The notes: generated by a model not told the origin, from the letters alone. DNA of 64,000 nucleotides from Faecalibacterium sp. HTF-F (GCF_023347535.1 NZ_CP094473.1:744001-808000); one strand, 5' to 3'. Shown: positions 7,292 to 15,728, numbered from the stretch's first letter. A program made the numbers and translations.

Positions 7292-9217
7292 ATGCAAAAC
7301 GTAATTCTGCAGCCCATTGAGGTGGGCGGACAGACCTTTAAAAACCGCATCATGTTCCCCCCGCTGACCACCGGCTACGAGAAAAACGGCATGATCAGTG
7401 AGCAGGACATGGGCTTCTACACCCGTCTGGCAAAGGGCGGCGTGGGCTACATCGTTATGGGCGATGTGGCACCCATCAACAGCTTTTCTCCCACCCCCAA
7501 GCTGTTTGACGACAGCCAGATCCCTGCCTTCAAGGCACTGGCCGACAGCGTACACGCCTACGGCACCAAGCTGGGCGTCCAGCTCTTCCACCCGGAGTAC
7601 GATGTGGACGCCATCAACAGCCTGTTCATGCAGAAGAAGTTTGACGAAATGCGTCAGCGCCTGCATCACGACATGATGTTCTTCACCGATGAGGTCAGCG
7701 AGGAGATGCTCATGGCCATCATCGATAAGATGTGCGCCTGCGCAGTGCGTGCCCAGAAGGCCGGTGTGGACGTGATCCAGATCCACGGCGACCGCCTGAA
7801 CGGTTGCCTGTGCTCCACCCGCATGAACCACCGCACCGATAAGTTCGGCGGCAGTCTGGAGAACCGCGTCCGTTTTGCCCGTATGCTGACCCGCGCCATC
7901 CGCAAGGCTGTGCCGGATATGGTCATCGACTACAAGCTGTCCATCGTCACCCCGCAGCGCGGCAAGGGCGGCATTGACGAAGCCGACGCCGTGCAGTTTG
8001 CCCAGTGGCTGGTAGAGGACGGCGTGGATATGCTCCACGTTGCGCAGGCCAACCACACCGGCAACATGGCCGACACCATTCCTCCCATGGGCGTACAGCC
8101 CTACGGCTTCTTCGTCAAGATTGCCGGGGACATCAAAAAGGCCGTCAATGTGCCGGTCAGCGCCGTGGGTCGTATCGTGGATGCCGAAATGGCTGCGCGT
8201 GTCATCGAGAGCGGCATGGCCGACATGGTTGCCATGGGTCGCCCGCTGCTGGCAGACCCCGACTGGGGCACCAAGATCGCTGCCGGGAAGGCCTGCGATA
8301 TCCGCCGCTGCATCAGCTGCAACAAGGGCTGCACCGATGCCATCCAGAACCGTCAGTTCCTCTCCTGCGTGCTGAACGCGGAGAACGGCTACGAGAACAC
8401 CCGCAGCATCCAGCCCGCAGCGCAGAAAAAGAAGATCGCCGTCCTCGGCGGCGGCCCTGCCGGTCTGGAAGCCGCCCGTGTGGCAGCGCTGCGCGGCCAT
8501 GACGTGACCCTGTTTGAAAAGACCACCACTCTGGGCGGCCAGCTGAACATTGCCTGCGTACCTCCCCGCAAGGAGGAGATGCGCCGTGCCGCACAGGACC
8601 TGATCCACGCGGTCTGCAACGCCGGTGTGCACCTGTGCATGGGTCAGACCCGCACCGCAGAGCAGCTGAAGGATGCCGGTTTCGAGGCCGTCATCAACGC
8701 TGTGGGCGCACACAGCGCTGCACCCCGCATCCCCGGCATCGACAGCGTGAACGTTGCCGACGCTTGGAGGGTGCTGGCCGGTGAGCAGCAGGTGTACGGC
8801 ACGGTTGCCGTCATCGGCGGCGGCATGGTGGGCTGCGAGACCGCAGAGTATCTGGCTGCCCGCGGCTGCAAGGTGTCCGTTATCGAGATGATGGACAAGA
8901 TCGCCGCAGGCGAGAGCACCACCATTCTGCCCACCCTGCTGGAAAACTATAAGACCTACGGCGTGGAGCAGTACCCCAGCCACAAGGTCAAGGAGTTCCG
9001 CATGGACGCCGTCGTCTGCGAGAACAAGGACGGCGCAGAGGTGACCATCCCCTGCGATTACATCGTGCTGGCTATGGGCGCACGCTCCAACGAATTTGAC
9101 GCTGCTGCGCTGGAAGCTGCCGGCATCCCGGTGTATTCCATTGGCGATGCCGCCGGCAAGGCTGCGGATATCTCCAACGCCATCCGCACCGGCTACGATA
9201 CCGCCTGCCAGCTGTAA
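7292..9217 (+). CDS. Old Yellow Enzyme-type NADH:flavin enoate reductase (FadH/BaiCD-like)
   Basis: The 641-residue protein has the three-part layout of 2,4-dienoyl-CoA reductase and clostridial enoate reductases. An FMN-binding TIM barrel covers about residues 1-335 (GGSLENRVRF, VAMGRPLLADP). A 4Fe-4S ligand set follows (CISCNKGC...SCVLN, near 333-357), then an FAD/NAD(P) domain with two GxGxxG motifs (AVLGGGPAGLEAARVA and AVIGGGMVGCETAEYL). Such enzymes reduce activated C=C bonds, for example in cinnamates or dienoyl compounds. AAGGAGG precedes the ATG. With the esterase and symporter it could reduce the acyl part after ester hydrolysis. A role in steroid or fatty-acid reduction is the main alternative. 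Confidence 0.85.
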   Translation: MQNVILQPIEVGGQTFKNRIMFPPLTTGYEKNGMISEQDMGFYTRLAKGGVGYIVMGDVAPINSFSPTPKLFDDSQIPAFKALADSVHAYGTKLGVQLFHPEYDVDAINSLFMQKKFDEMRQRLHHDMMFFTDEVSEEMLMAIIDKMCACAVRAQKAGVDVIQIHGDRLNGCLCSTRMNHRTDKFGGSLENRVRFARMLTRAIRKAVPDMVIDYKLSIVTPQRGKGGIDEADAVQFAQWLVEDGVDMLHVAQANHTGNMADTIPPMGVQPYGFFVKIAGDIKKAVNVPVSAVGRIVDAEMAARVIESGMADMVAMGRPLLADPDWGTKIAAGKACDIRRCISCNKGCTDAIQNRQFLSCVLNAENGYENTRSIQPAAQKKKIAVLGGGPAGLEAARVAALRGHDVTLFEKTTTLGGQLNIACVPPRKEEMRRAAQDLIHAVCNAGVHLCMGQTRTAEQLKDAGFEAVINAVGAHSAAPRIPGIDSVNVADAWRVLAGEQQVYGTVAVIGGGMVGCETAEYLAARGCKVSVIEMMDKIAAGESTTILPTLLENYKTYGVEQYPSHKVKEFRMDAVVCENKDGAEVTIPCDYIVLAMGARSNEFDAAALEAAGIPVYSIGDAAGKAADISNAIRTGYDTACQL

Positions 9218-9238
9218 AATAAAAATATCGTTCTATTT

Positions 9239-9281
9239 GTGGGTCAGAAACGCCTGTGGGCGCTTCTGACCCACTTTTTTT
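9239..9281 (+). terminator. Intrinsic terminator of the symporter-esterase-reductase operon
   Basis: GTGGGTCAGAA (9239-9249) pairs with TTCTGACCCAC (9264-9274) with further pairing inside, followed by seven T. Confidence 0.9.
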
Positions 9282-9620
9282 GCCCTCTCAGGCAAAGCCG
9301 TCAGGGTTTTGCCTCGCCCTCTCAGGCGCTCCCGCGCCAGCTCTCCCAAGGGGAGAGCGGACACGCCCGGAAACTTTACGGGTCAGCCGGGAACTGTACC
9401 GCCACCGCTTAAGCCTTCACCCACCGGGGGAAGGTGGCGCGTAGCGCCGGATGAGGGGCAGCACCAGCTCCCCCGAAGGGGTAGCCAAGGTTTAAAGCCC
9501 ATTGCTAAAGTATTAGGCATCATGAGGAGACTTTCGGCAGTGCTCTTGGCTCTCCCTTTGAGGAAAGACTTCCACCCGCTCCGGGGGAAGATGTCGCGGA
9601 GCGCATTCAAAATCATCCCA
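9282..9620. repeat. Intergenic block of short palindromic repeats
   Basis: No gene is supported here. The block contains several short self-complementary units (around 9285-9325, CTCTCCCAAGGGGAGAG at 9340-9356, ACCCACCGGGGGAAGGTGG near 9419, CTCCCCCGAAGGGG near 9469). They resemble the REP-like palindromes scattered in Faecalibacterium-type genomes. Open frames across it are made of repeats and have no ribosome binding site. Confidence 0.5.
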
Positions 9621-9623
9621 CAT

Positions 9624-9660
9624 AAAAAGGCTGCTGCACAAAACCCTGTGCAGCAGCCTT
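9624..9660 (-). terminator. Intrinsic terminator of the cation antiporter gene
   Basis: AAGGCTGCTGCAC (9627-9639) pairs with GTGCAGCAGCCTT (9648-9660); on the minus strand it is followed by a T run. Confidence 0.88.
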
Positions 9661-9683
9661 AAATATTTTACGTTTACAACAGA

Positions 9684-10643
9684 TCAGATGCTGAACTGCA
9701 CGGCGCAGAAGGCGGCATAGATGCACAGCAGTGCAATGCCCTGCGGGCGGCTCAGCTTGCCCTTAATCAGAGCGGGCAGGGTGAGCAGCAGCATCACGGC
9801 AAACATGACCGGGATATCCATCACCAGCGAGGCGTTCATGCCTGCGATGGTGGAGTTCTGCGGGATGCTGAAGGGTGCCAGCGTGACAGACACGCCGCTG
9901 ACCAGCACTAGATTGAACACGTTTGCACCGATGACGTTGCCCAGCGACAGCGCGCCGTGACCCTTGGCCAGCGAGGTGATGGCGGTGACCAGCTCCGGCA
10001 GCGAGGTACCCAGTGCCACAAAGGTTAGCGCAATGACCGACTCCGGCACGCCCAGCGCCTGTGCGATGAGGGTGCCGTTGTCCACCAGCAGGTCAGCGCC
10101 CACAGCAATGAGCACTGCGCCGATGGCCAGCAGCCCCAACTCCTTGGCAAAGGAGCCTTCCTCAGCCTGCTCTTCCTCTTCCGGGGCGGGGGCATTTTTC
10201 ATAGCCAGCACGTTGCACACGATGTAAGCCACGAACATGGCCAGCAGGATCAGGCCCACCGGGCGGGTGAAGGAGCCGGTGGTGTAGGCCACACCGGCAT
10301 AGAAAGCGGCAGCCACAAAGAAGAAGGCCACCGGGGTGCGTAGGCTCTTGGGGTCAACCTTGCCCGGGCGCACCGCAATGGTGATGGCGGCGATCAGTGC
10401 AGCGTTGCAGATGACCGAGCCGATGGCGTTGCCGTAGGCGATCTCGCCGTGACCGGTGAGGGCAGAGGTGGTGGACACCATGACCTCCGGCAGGGTGGTA
10501 CCGATGGACACCACCGTGGCACCGATGAGCAGCTCCGGCACATGGAAGCGGCGGGCGATGCCGGTGGCACCGTCCACAAACCAGTCGCCGCCCTTGATCA
10601 GGCACAGCAGACCCACGATAAATAACAGAACAGGGATCAGCAT
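9684..10643 (-). CDS. CaCA-family sodium/calcium (cation) antiporter, YrbG-like
   Basis: The 319-residue protein has about ten membrane segments in two repeats. Each repeat carries the family's ion-binding motif: SIGTTLPEVMVS near residue 50 and ALGTSLPELVTA in the second half. A glutamate-rich cytoplasmic loop (PEEEEQAEEG) separates the halves. I chose the ATG at 10643, preceded by AAGGAGAG, over an upstream ATG at 10679. The gene lies behind a promoter, a candidate Mn2+ riboswitch and a terminator, so its real job may be manganese (or manganese and calcium) export. The family assignment is firm; the metal is an inference from the leader. Confidence 0.88.
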   Translation of the reverse strand: MLIPVLLFIVGLLCLIKGGDWFVDGATGIARRFHVPELLIGATVVSIGTTLPEVMVSTTSALTGHGEIAYGNAIGSVICNAALIAAITIAVRPGKVDPKSLRTPVAFFFVAAAFYAGVAYTTGSFTRPVGLILLAMFVAYIVCNVLAMKNAPAPEEEEQAEEGSFAKELGLLAIGAVLIAVGADLLVDNGTLIAQALGVPESVIALTFVALGTSLPELVTAITSLAKGHGALSLGNVIGANVFNLVLVSGVSVTLAPFSIPQNSTIAGMNASLVMDIPVMFAVMLLLTLPALIKGKLSRPQGIALLCIYAAFCAVQFSI

Positions 10644-10679
10644 AATATCTCTCCTTTTTAATAATAGCGGCAGAGGCAC

Positions 10680-10732
10680 AAAAAAAGACCTTTATCACAT
10701 CCAGCCCAAAACGGGAAAATGTGATAAAAGTC
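10680..10732 (-). terminator. Leader terminator (expression platform) of the antiporter gene
   Basis: On the minus strand the 14-base arms 10719-10732 and 10687-10700 pair with one or two wobbles and are followed by seven T (10680-10686), 37 bases before the antiporter ATG. The first arm includes the 8 bases (10723-10730) that close the upstream aptamer-like fold, so the two structures exclude each other. Confidence 0.75.
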
Positions 10733-10832
10733 TCAAGCATCCGGCACTGCATCGGGCATTTCTGCCGGGGGTGTCGCTGCAGCACAGCGCACCCGTTTTT
10801 TAACTAAAGTACGCCCCTTACTCCCTTTTATC
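10723..10832 (-). ncRNA. Candidate yybP-ykoY (Mn2+) riboswitch aptamer
   Basis: The fold is about 110 bases on the minus strand and begins a few bases after a probable start site. A closing stem GATAAAAG/CTTTTATC (10825-10832 with 10723-10730) is followed by GGGAGTA, like the conserved 5' loop GGGGAGUA of the yybP-ykoY class. The 3' side has GAGAC next to the stem. Inside are two good hairpins (GGGTGCGCTG...CAGCGACACCC and CCGGCA...TGCCGG). The length, the 5' loop, the competing terminator and a cation-transport target all fit. The 3' conserved bases are not an exact match, so this could be another metal-sensing leader. Confidence 0.5.
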
Positions 10833-10840
10833 CAAAGAAT

Positions 10841-10869
10841 ATTATACCTGTTTTCCAGCAAAAGCGCAA
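10841..10869 (-). promoter_or_regulatory. Promoter of the antiporter leader
   Basis: On the minus strand TTGCGC (10864-10869) and TATAAT (10841-10846) are 17 bases apart. Transcription would start just before the aptamer-like fold. The break point of the duplicated Fic cassette (10877) lies only 8 bases upstream of the -35 box. Confidence 0.72.
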
Positions 10870-10876
10870 GGGGAAA

Positions 10877-10926
10877 TAGCAGTACATGGACTGCACTGTG
10901 GTGTAGACATCATACTTCGAGAACAT
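10877..10926 (-). pseudogene. Truncated 5' end of a second fic gene
   Basis: Sixteen to seventeen codons match the start of fic (MFSKYDVYTTVQSMYCY). The match stops at 10877, and the frame runs into the antiporter promoter and a stop. The catalytic part is absent, so no toxin is made here. Confidence 0.85.
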
Positions 10927-10928
10927 AA

Positions 10929-11117
10929 TCAGCCCTTCTTCGCATACTTTGCACGCAGTACGTTCACGACCTGTTGATAGCTGGCTTGACCGTTGCCAAT
11001 GCGATCAAGGTTGCTGCGTGTATCTTTGCTGATGCTCATTCCCTCAATGGCAAAGGTGCCATACACATTGCGGAGGTTGCTCTTGTGCTGGGCAGGGGTA
11101 GTGTACTTGACGCTCAT
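10929..11117 (-). CDS. Orphan VbhA-type Fic antitoxin (second copy)
   Basis: This 62-residue protein is nearly identical to the antitoxin at 2700-2888 and keeps the inhibitory motif TFAIEG and the following domain. The promoter and ribosome binding site region are also kept (GGAG before ATG at 11117). Its own toxin is reduced to 17 codons, so it is an orphan. It may still neutralise the Fic toxin encoded 8 kb away, acting as an extra antidote, or it may simply be decaying. Few changes separate the copies, so the duplication is fairly recent or the protein is under selection. Confidence 0.8.
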   Translation of the reverse strand: MSVKYTTPAQHKSNLRNVYGTFAIEGMSISKDTRSNLDRIGNGQASYQQVVNVLRAKYAKKG

Positions 11118-11449
11118 GGTTGAGGCTCCTTTTAATCCACATGATACTATATAAAGTTTATCGTGTATGCGTCCTCTTGTCAATCTATAACTTGATGCCA
11201 AATGTAAAAAGCGCATCTTCCATTCGTCAAGAGTAGAAGTTGCGCTTTTACGTTACATCGTATTTTATTGTAAATTGAGATGCGATACATCTGAACCCCA
11301 TGTGAGTTGCATCTCAAGGGCCTGTAGCTCACTTGTCCGCCAACCATATTACGCCCCAAACTGCATCATCTTGAAAATCAGCGGCTTGGAAAGCATACTT
11401 GCGAGAGAGAAAGGTCGTTGGGATGGCAGAATATTTTATATAGACGAAT

Positions 11450-11870
11450 GCGGGTCTGTTCAACAGCCCGAAATGGATCGTACAGCTGGGCAGCACAAAA
11501 AGGAATCCCTGCTTTGCTGTTGGAGCGAGGCGGAAATGGCCGCTGGACTCCCGAAGAGGTGGAAGCAGATTGCGAGGATGTACTCCGTCTGATGAACCAT
11601 CTTGGAATCATAAAAGAAGATTTCAATGTGATCCGTCAGACAGAAATCTCAAAAGCCGTCTACGAAGAAGCACCGGCAGATGGATACTGGTTTCCGGAAG
11701 TCTGTGCGGGGCAGGAAGTATTAAAGGATGCACTGCTGGGCAGGTGGAAAAGCTCCGATGGAACGCAGAACTACGAGGTCCGTGCAAGATTTGCGGGGCG
11801 GATTTTGTATGAGACCACTGCACTGGGAGTCCGTAGAAATGACCCGCTCGTTGCATATGGAACAGCATGA
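11450..11870 (+). pseudogene. C-terminal fragment of an M14/AstE-AspA family (succinylglutamate desuccinylase-like) gene
   Basis: About 139 codons read like the C-terminal half of the AstE/aspartoacylase family of zinc hydrolases: SYSWAAQKGIPALLLERGG, then a helical WTPEEVEADCEDVLRLMNHLG, and the usual tail LGVRRNDPLVAYG. The zinc-binding N-terminal half is missing. The match begins exactly where the duplicated cassette ends (11449), so insertion or recombination removed the 5' part. The frame is open upstream only by chance, through the duplication. It is not expected to be functional. Confidence 0.75.
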
Positions 11871-11950
11871 GTTTCCATAAAAACAAAAACAGGGTGCGCC
11901 CCTGAATAGGACGCACCCTGCCATCGCAATTCACAATTTGATTTGTTGGC

Positions 11951-12088
11951 AACAACCGTGAATTGCATATCGCAAACACGTTGTTGAGAATTGCACTGCT
12001 TGAAAAACTTGCGATTAAATTCAAGAATGTAGCTGACTTCGATGACGACGATTCGCCAGAAGCGCCTACAGATAGTATGAGAAAGTAA
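11951..12088 (+). pseudogene. Unidentified gene remnant (C-terminal tail)
   Basis: A 45-codon open stretch ending in an acidic tail (FDDDDSPEAPTDSMRK) has protein-like composition but no start codon or ribosome binding site. I do not recognise the family. It is probably the 3' end of a lost gene. Confidence 0.35.
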
Positions 12089-12293
12089 AAGCGACGTCAG
12101 TGTGCGGTTGACGTCGCTCATTGTGCGCCTTTAGGCGCGGCTGGTATTATGGCCCCTATGGGGCCGTTCTGCAAACCCCGCGTTTTCACGCGGGGTTATG
12201 ATTTGTAGGCTGGCCTCATTTGGTTTTGACCACAATTTTGACCACAATGCCAAAGATTTTATCTGGTCTAATTAGTGCCGTTCTGTCTAACTT
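12089..12293. other. Hairpin-rich intergenic region with a tandem 13-bp repeat
   Basis: Four hairpins follow each other: AGCGACGTCA/TTGACGTCGCT (12090-12118), GCGCC/GGCGC (12126-12137), GGCCCC/GGGGCC (12151-12165) and CCCCGCG/CGCGGGG (12176-12196). A direct repeat (TTTTGACCACAA twice, 12222-12247) comes next. No gene is supported. Dense palindromes at a junction between gene fragments suggest the edge of a former mobile element. Confidence 0.5.
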
Positions 12294-12641
12294 TTAGGCC
12301 GAAAAAGCCTCATCAAAAAGCTGAATCGCGTTCTGCCGAATGGATTCCTGAACATGGAGATCAACCGTTGCGCTTTTATCTATGAAAAGGTCTTCTACGC
12401 TGATGTCCAGACCCTTGCAAATACGTTCCAGCGTGTTCAAGGTTGGATTTTGAACGCCGCGCTCAATATGCCCAACGTATGCGGCATTCATGTCACAACG
12501 TAAAGCAAAAAGCTCTAGGATTAACCCCTCTTCTTTGCGGATCTTTCTGATCCGTTCTCCAACAAGGGATGCTAGTTCGGCTGGTTCAGATTCAGGCTGA
12601 TCTTTCGCTTTTTTCACAGAGAACGCCTCATTTGCGGGCAA
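12294..12641 (-). CDS. XRE/Cro-C1 family DNA-binding regulator
   Basis: The 115-residue protein has a helix-turn-helix at about residues 28-85 (IRKIRKEEGLILELFALRCDMNAAYVGHIERGVQNP) of the XRE type and a short C-terminal tail without a recognisable ligand domain. It starts 3 bases after the lacZ stop on the same strand, so it could be read through from the lac transcript. The lac genes already have a divergent AraC regulator, and this one resembles regulators of mobile elements, which fits the scarred region beside it. Its target is unknown. Confidence 0.8.
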   Translation of the reverse strand: MPANEAFSVKKAKDQPESEPAELASLVGERIRKIRKEEGLILELFALRCDMNAAYVGHIERGVQNPTLNTLERICKGLDISVEDLFIDKSATVDLHVQESIRQNAIQLFDEAFSA

Positions 12642-12644
12642 TCA

Positions 12645-15600
12645 TCAGATGCCACGGAACGTAAAGGTGAACTCCACAGGCTTGGTTACATCAGGAATAT
12701 ACTCCGGGTGGACATTGGCACCCCAGCTGTCATCACCGCCGACGCCCATCTGCTCGCCCATGGCACGGATGACCGTGTAATGGACCGGGGGCAGCTCGTA
12801 GGGATGCTTGGCACTCTCCATTTCATGGGGAGTGTAGGGCAGCGCAGAGAAGAACATGGGCTTTGCGGCATCTGCGGTAAACAGCAGCCCGCGACCCTTG
12901 CGGTCCACTACCTTTGCCCAGCGCACAGCGGTCTTTGCACCGCACTCCTGCGGCACAAGGTACTGTGCCATGTTGTCTGCGACCTTGTTCTGGTAAATGC
13001 CCAGCTTTGCACCATGCTGGCGATCCCAGTAGGTCTCCGCAGGGCCGTTTCCGTACCACTCCACCGTGTCGTAGTCAGCGTCGATCTTGAACAGTACGCC
13101 GAATTCCGGCATTGCTGCAAGTCCTTCCACCGGGTCATAGTGCAGGGTGGTCTGGATGCGGCCATCACCGAACACACGGTACTGCAGGCTGCACTCTGCT
13201 GCGGGGCTGGTCTGGAGGTTATAAAGATAGGTCACGACCACGCTGTCGGCTTCCACCTCGCAGGTGGGGTTCTGGAGGATGGTGCCGCCGTGAACAGACG
13301 GGATCTCCTTGCCGATGCCCTTGGCGGTAGCGTACAGGCTTGCCAGCTTCCACTGACCGCGAACGCCGCCCATGTTGTTGCCGCAGTCGTTGTCGGTGGG
13401 AGCGCGCCAGAAGTTGGGACGGGGAATCTCCTGAATCATCTCCTTGCCGGCATAGCGGTAGGAAGTCAGACCGCCGTTCAGATCGGAGAACAAAACATCG
13501 AAATTCTCACCCCGGACACCGATGTTGTGTGTACCGTGCGTAACGGTAAACGGCGTGACCTTCTTGCTGGGAATGGAACGAACCACAGCGATCACACCCT
13601 GTCCAAAGGCGACTTCATGACCTTTCTTTGCCCAGCTGGTGTCCTCCTTCAAACGGAAGCTGATGGTCACTGCATATTCACCGGGGAGCGCAGGGACCAT
13701 AAACGGCAGCGGGAAGCTGGAACGCTCTTCGGGAGCAACATCAATATTGGTCAGTTCCTGCTGCTGATACAGCTTTCCATCACGGTGCAGCAGAGCAACG
13801 CAGTCGAAAGCATCCGTAGAGGTGAACAGGTTCTTATTCCAGACTTCAAAGCCAGAGTTGTCGATGGAAACGGCGATGTTCTGATAGCAGAACTTGACCT
13901 CCTGCATCTTGGGAGAAGGAGCACGGTCACCACCGTAAGCAATGCCGTTTCCGCTGAAATTATAGTCGGTAGGACGCTCACCGAAGTCGCCGCCGTAGGC
14001 TTGGAACCACTTGCCGTAGCGGTCTTTTTTCCAGATGGACTGGTCGATGTAATCCCAGATAAAGCCGCCCTGATAGCCGCAGTCCTTCTGGTCGGCAAGT
14101 TCCGTGTACTTGTGCAAAGCACCGTTGGAGTTGCCCATAGCATGAGAGTATTCGCACTCGATATAAGGCCGCTTATCGCCCTGTGCCAGATACTCTTTAA
14201 TGTCCTTCACAGTGCTGTACATATGGCTCTCAATATCGGTGGTTTCGAGGAAGCGGGAATCATTGACCACACCTTCGTAATGCACCAGACGGGTGTCATC
14301 AAAGCGGCGGACCATCTCGGCCATCTGGAGCAGGGTCTCACCACCAAACGATTCGTTGCCCAGAGACCAGATCAGAACAGCAGGGTGGTTTTTGTCACGC
14401 TGGCAAGTGGAATTCATGCGGTCAAACAAGACAGCTTTCCACTCCGGCTTATCATTGGGCAAAACGCCCTCGATGCCGCGAATGCCCGCCTGATGGATAT
14501 CCCATGTGCCATGGGATTCCAGATTGTTCTCTGCGATCAGATACAGACCATACTCGTCGCACAGGTCGTACAGTGCATCCTGATTCTGGTAATGGCTGGT
14601 GCGGATGGCATTGATGTTGTTCTGCTTCATGGTGATGATATCCCGAAGCAGTTCCTCATGGGTGTGTACGCCCACAGCACGACCCGTAATGGAGCTGAAC
14701 TCATGACGGTTGGCACCCTTGAACACGATGCGCTTGCCGTTGAGCAGCATCCGATTGTTCTTCAACTCGAACTTGCGGAAACCGACTTTCTGCCCAGTCA
14801 CCTCTACCAGATGGCCTGCATCGTCCAGCAGCTCGATTTCCAGTTCATACAGAGCCGGGTCCTCTGCACTCCACAGGTGGGGGTTCTCCACCGCATGGCT
14901 GAACAGAGCAGAGCCGCCGTTCAGTGCGATTTTTTCGGAGAACACTTCCAGCTCACTGCGGCGCAGGGTCAGACGGGCTGCGCCCTTACCCTCCACCTGC
15001 AGTGCAACTTCCAGCGTGGAATGAGCGAAATCATCCCCGGCAAACAGCGTTTTGACGGATATATCTTCCAGATGCACGGTGGGGATAGCGTACAGCCACA
15101 CGCTGCGGAAGATGCCGGAGAAGCGGAAGAAGTCCTGATCTTCGCACCAGCTGGAGGAAGTCCACTTGAACACCTGCACAGCAAGTTTGTTCACGCCCGG
15201 CTGGAGATAGGGAGTCAGATCGAATGCGTGTGCGGAGAAGCTGTCCTCGGTGTAACCCACATAAGACCCGTTCAGCCAAAGAGCCATGCCGCTTTCCACA
15301 CCCTCGAACTCGATGTGGACGGGCTTGCCCTGCATGGATTCCGGCAGCTCGAAGTATTTTACATAGCTTGCCACCGGATTGAACCACTGCGGAATTTCAC
15401 CCGGCTGTACTTCTTCACGGCCATCCCACGGATACTGAATATTCGCGTACTGGGGAATGTCGTAGCCCTCCATCTGGATGTGTGCCGGAACATGAATGTC
15501 ATCCCAGCCGCTGCAATCGTAATCTGTCTTTTCAAAGCCGGGGATGGCACTGGTGTAGTTCTTTGCGTAGGCGAATTTCCAGATACCGTCCAGCTTCAGC

Positions 15601-15728
15601 GCCAAAGAAGAGGAGCCTGTCCGATATTCTTCGCGGGAAGCGTAAGTACGGAAACTTGCATGAGCATTCAGCACGTTTTCCTTGAAAAAGGTGGGGTCTT
15701 TTACTTTTGCAAAATCAAATGCAGCCAT
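12645..15728 (-). CDS. lacZ: Beta-galactosidase LacZ (GH2)
   Basis: The 1027-residue enzyme has the full five-domain length of LacZ. The acid/base glutamate is in WSLGNES (Glu459) and the nucleophile in YIECEYSHAMGNS (Glu526). The N-terminal jelly roll has the expected HVPAHIQMEGYDIPQY segment, and the C-terminal beta-sandwich (bgal small chain region) is complete, including YGNGPAETYWDRQ. It hydrolyses lactose and related beta-galactosides in the cytoplasm; there is no signal peptide. GAGGAAA precedes the ATG. It lies 114 bases after the permease on the same strand, with a hairpin in between. Long open frames on the opposite strand (for example 12708-15818) are shadows. Confidence 0.96.
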   Translation of the reverse strand: MAAFDFAKVKDPTFFKENVLNAHASFRTYASREEYRTGSSSLALKLDGIWKFAYAKNYTSAIPGFEKTDYDCSGWDDIHVPAHIQMEGYDIPQYANIQYPWDGREEVQPGEIPQWFNPVASYVKYFELPESMQGKPVHIEFEGVESGMALWLNGSYVGYTEDSFSAHAFDLTPYLQPGVNKLAVQVFKWTSSSWCEDQDFFRFSGIFRSVWLYAIPTVHLEDISVKTLFAGDDFAHSTLEVALQVEGKGAARLTLRRSELEVFSEKIALNGGSALFSHAVENPHLWSAEDPALYELEIELLDDAGHLVEVTGQKVGFRKFELKNNRMLLNGKRIVFKGANRHEFSSITGRAVGVHTHEELLRDIITMKQNNINAIRTSHYQNQDALYDLCDEYGLYLIAENNLESHGTWDIHQAGIRGIEGVLPNDKPEWKAVLFDRMNSTCQRDKNHPAVLIWSLGNESFGGETLLQMAEMVRRFDDTRLVHYEGVVNDSRFLETTDIESHMYSTVKDIKEYLAQGDKRPYIECEYSHAMGNSNGALHKYTELADQKDCGYQGGFIWDYIDQSIWKKDRYGKWFQAYGGDFGERPTDYNFSGNGIAYGGDRAPSPKMQEVKFCYQNIAVSIDNSGFEVWNKNLFTSTDAFDCVALLHRDGKLYQQQELTNIDVAPEERSSFPLPFMVPALPGEYAVTISFRLKEDTSWAKKGHEVAFGQGVIAVVRSIPSKKVTPFTVTHGTHNIGVRGENFDVLFSDLNGGLTSYRYAGKEMIQEIPRPNFWRAPTDNDCGNNMGGVRGQWKLASLYATAKGIGKEIPSVHGGTILQNPTCEVEADSVVVTYLYNLQTSPAAECSLQYRVFGDGRIQTTLHYDPVEGLAAMPEFGVLFKIDADYDTVEWYGNGPAETYWDRQHGAKLGIYQNKVADNMAQYLVPQECGAKTAVRWAKVVDRKGRGLLFTADAAKPMFFSALPYTPHEMESAKHPYELPPVHYTVIRAMGEQMGVGGDDSWGANVHPEYIPDVTKPVEFTFTFRGI

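Larger units (their letters stand above)
10877..11449. repeat. Segmental duplication, copy B (573 bp; copy A at 2648-3220)
   Basis: This is the second copy of the antitoxin cassette. One edge falls inside fic codon 17 and the other inside a peptidase-like gene fragment at 11450. Both copies have the same orientation. It includes a diverged hairpin at 11211-11245. Confidence 0.9.

Noticed and set aside
6515..8983. 822-codon minus-strand frame opposite the hydrolase and reductase genes
   Set aside because: It is histidine-, glycine- and alanine-rich shadow sequence spanning two clear genes on the other strand.
9282..9620. CRISPR array
   Set aside because: The palindromic units are irregular in length and spacing and lack repeated spacers; no cas genes are present.
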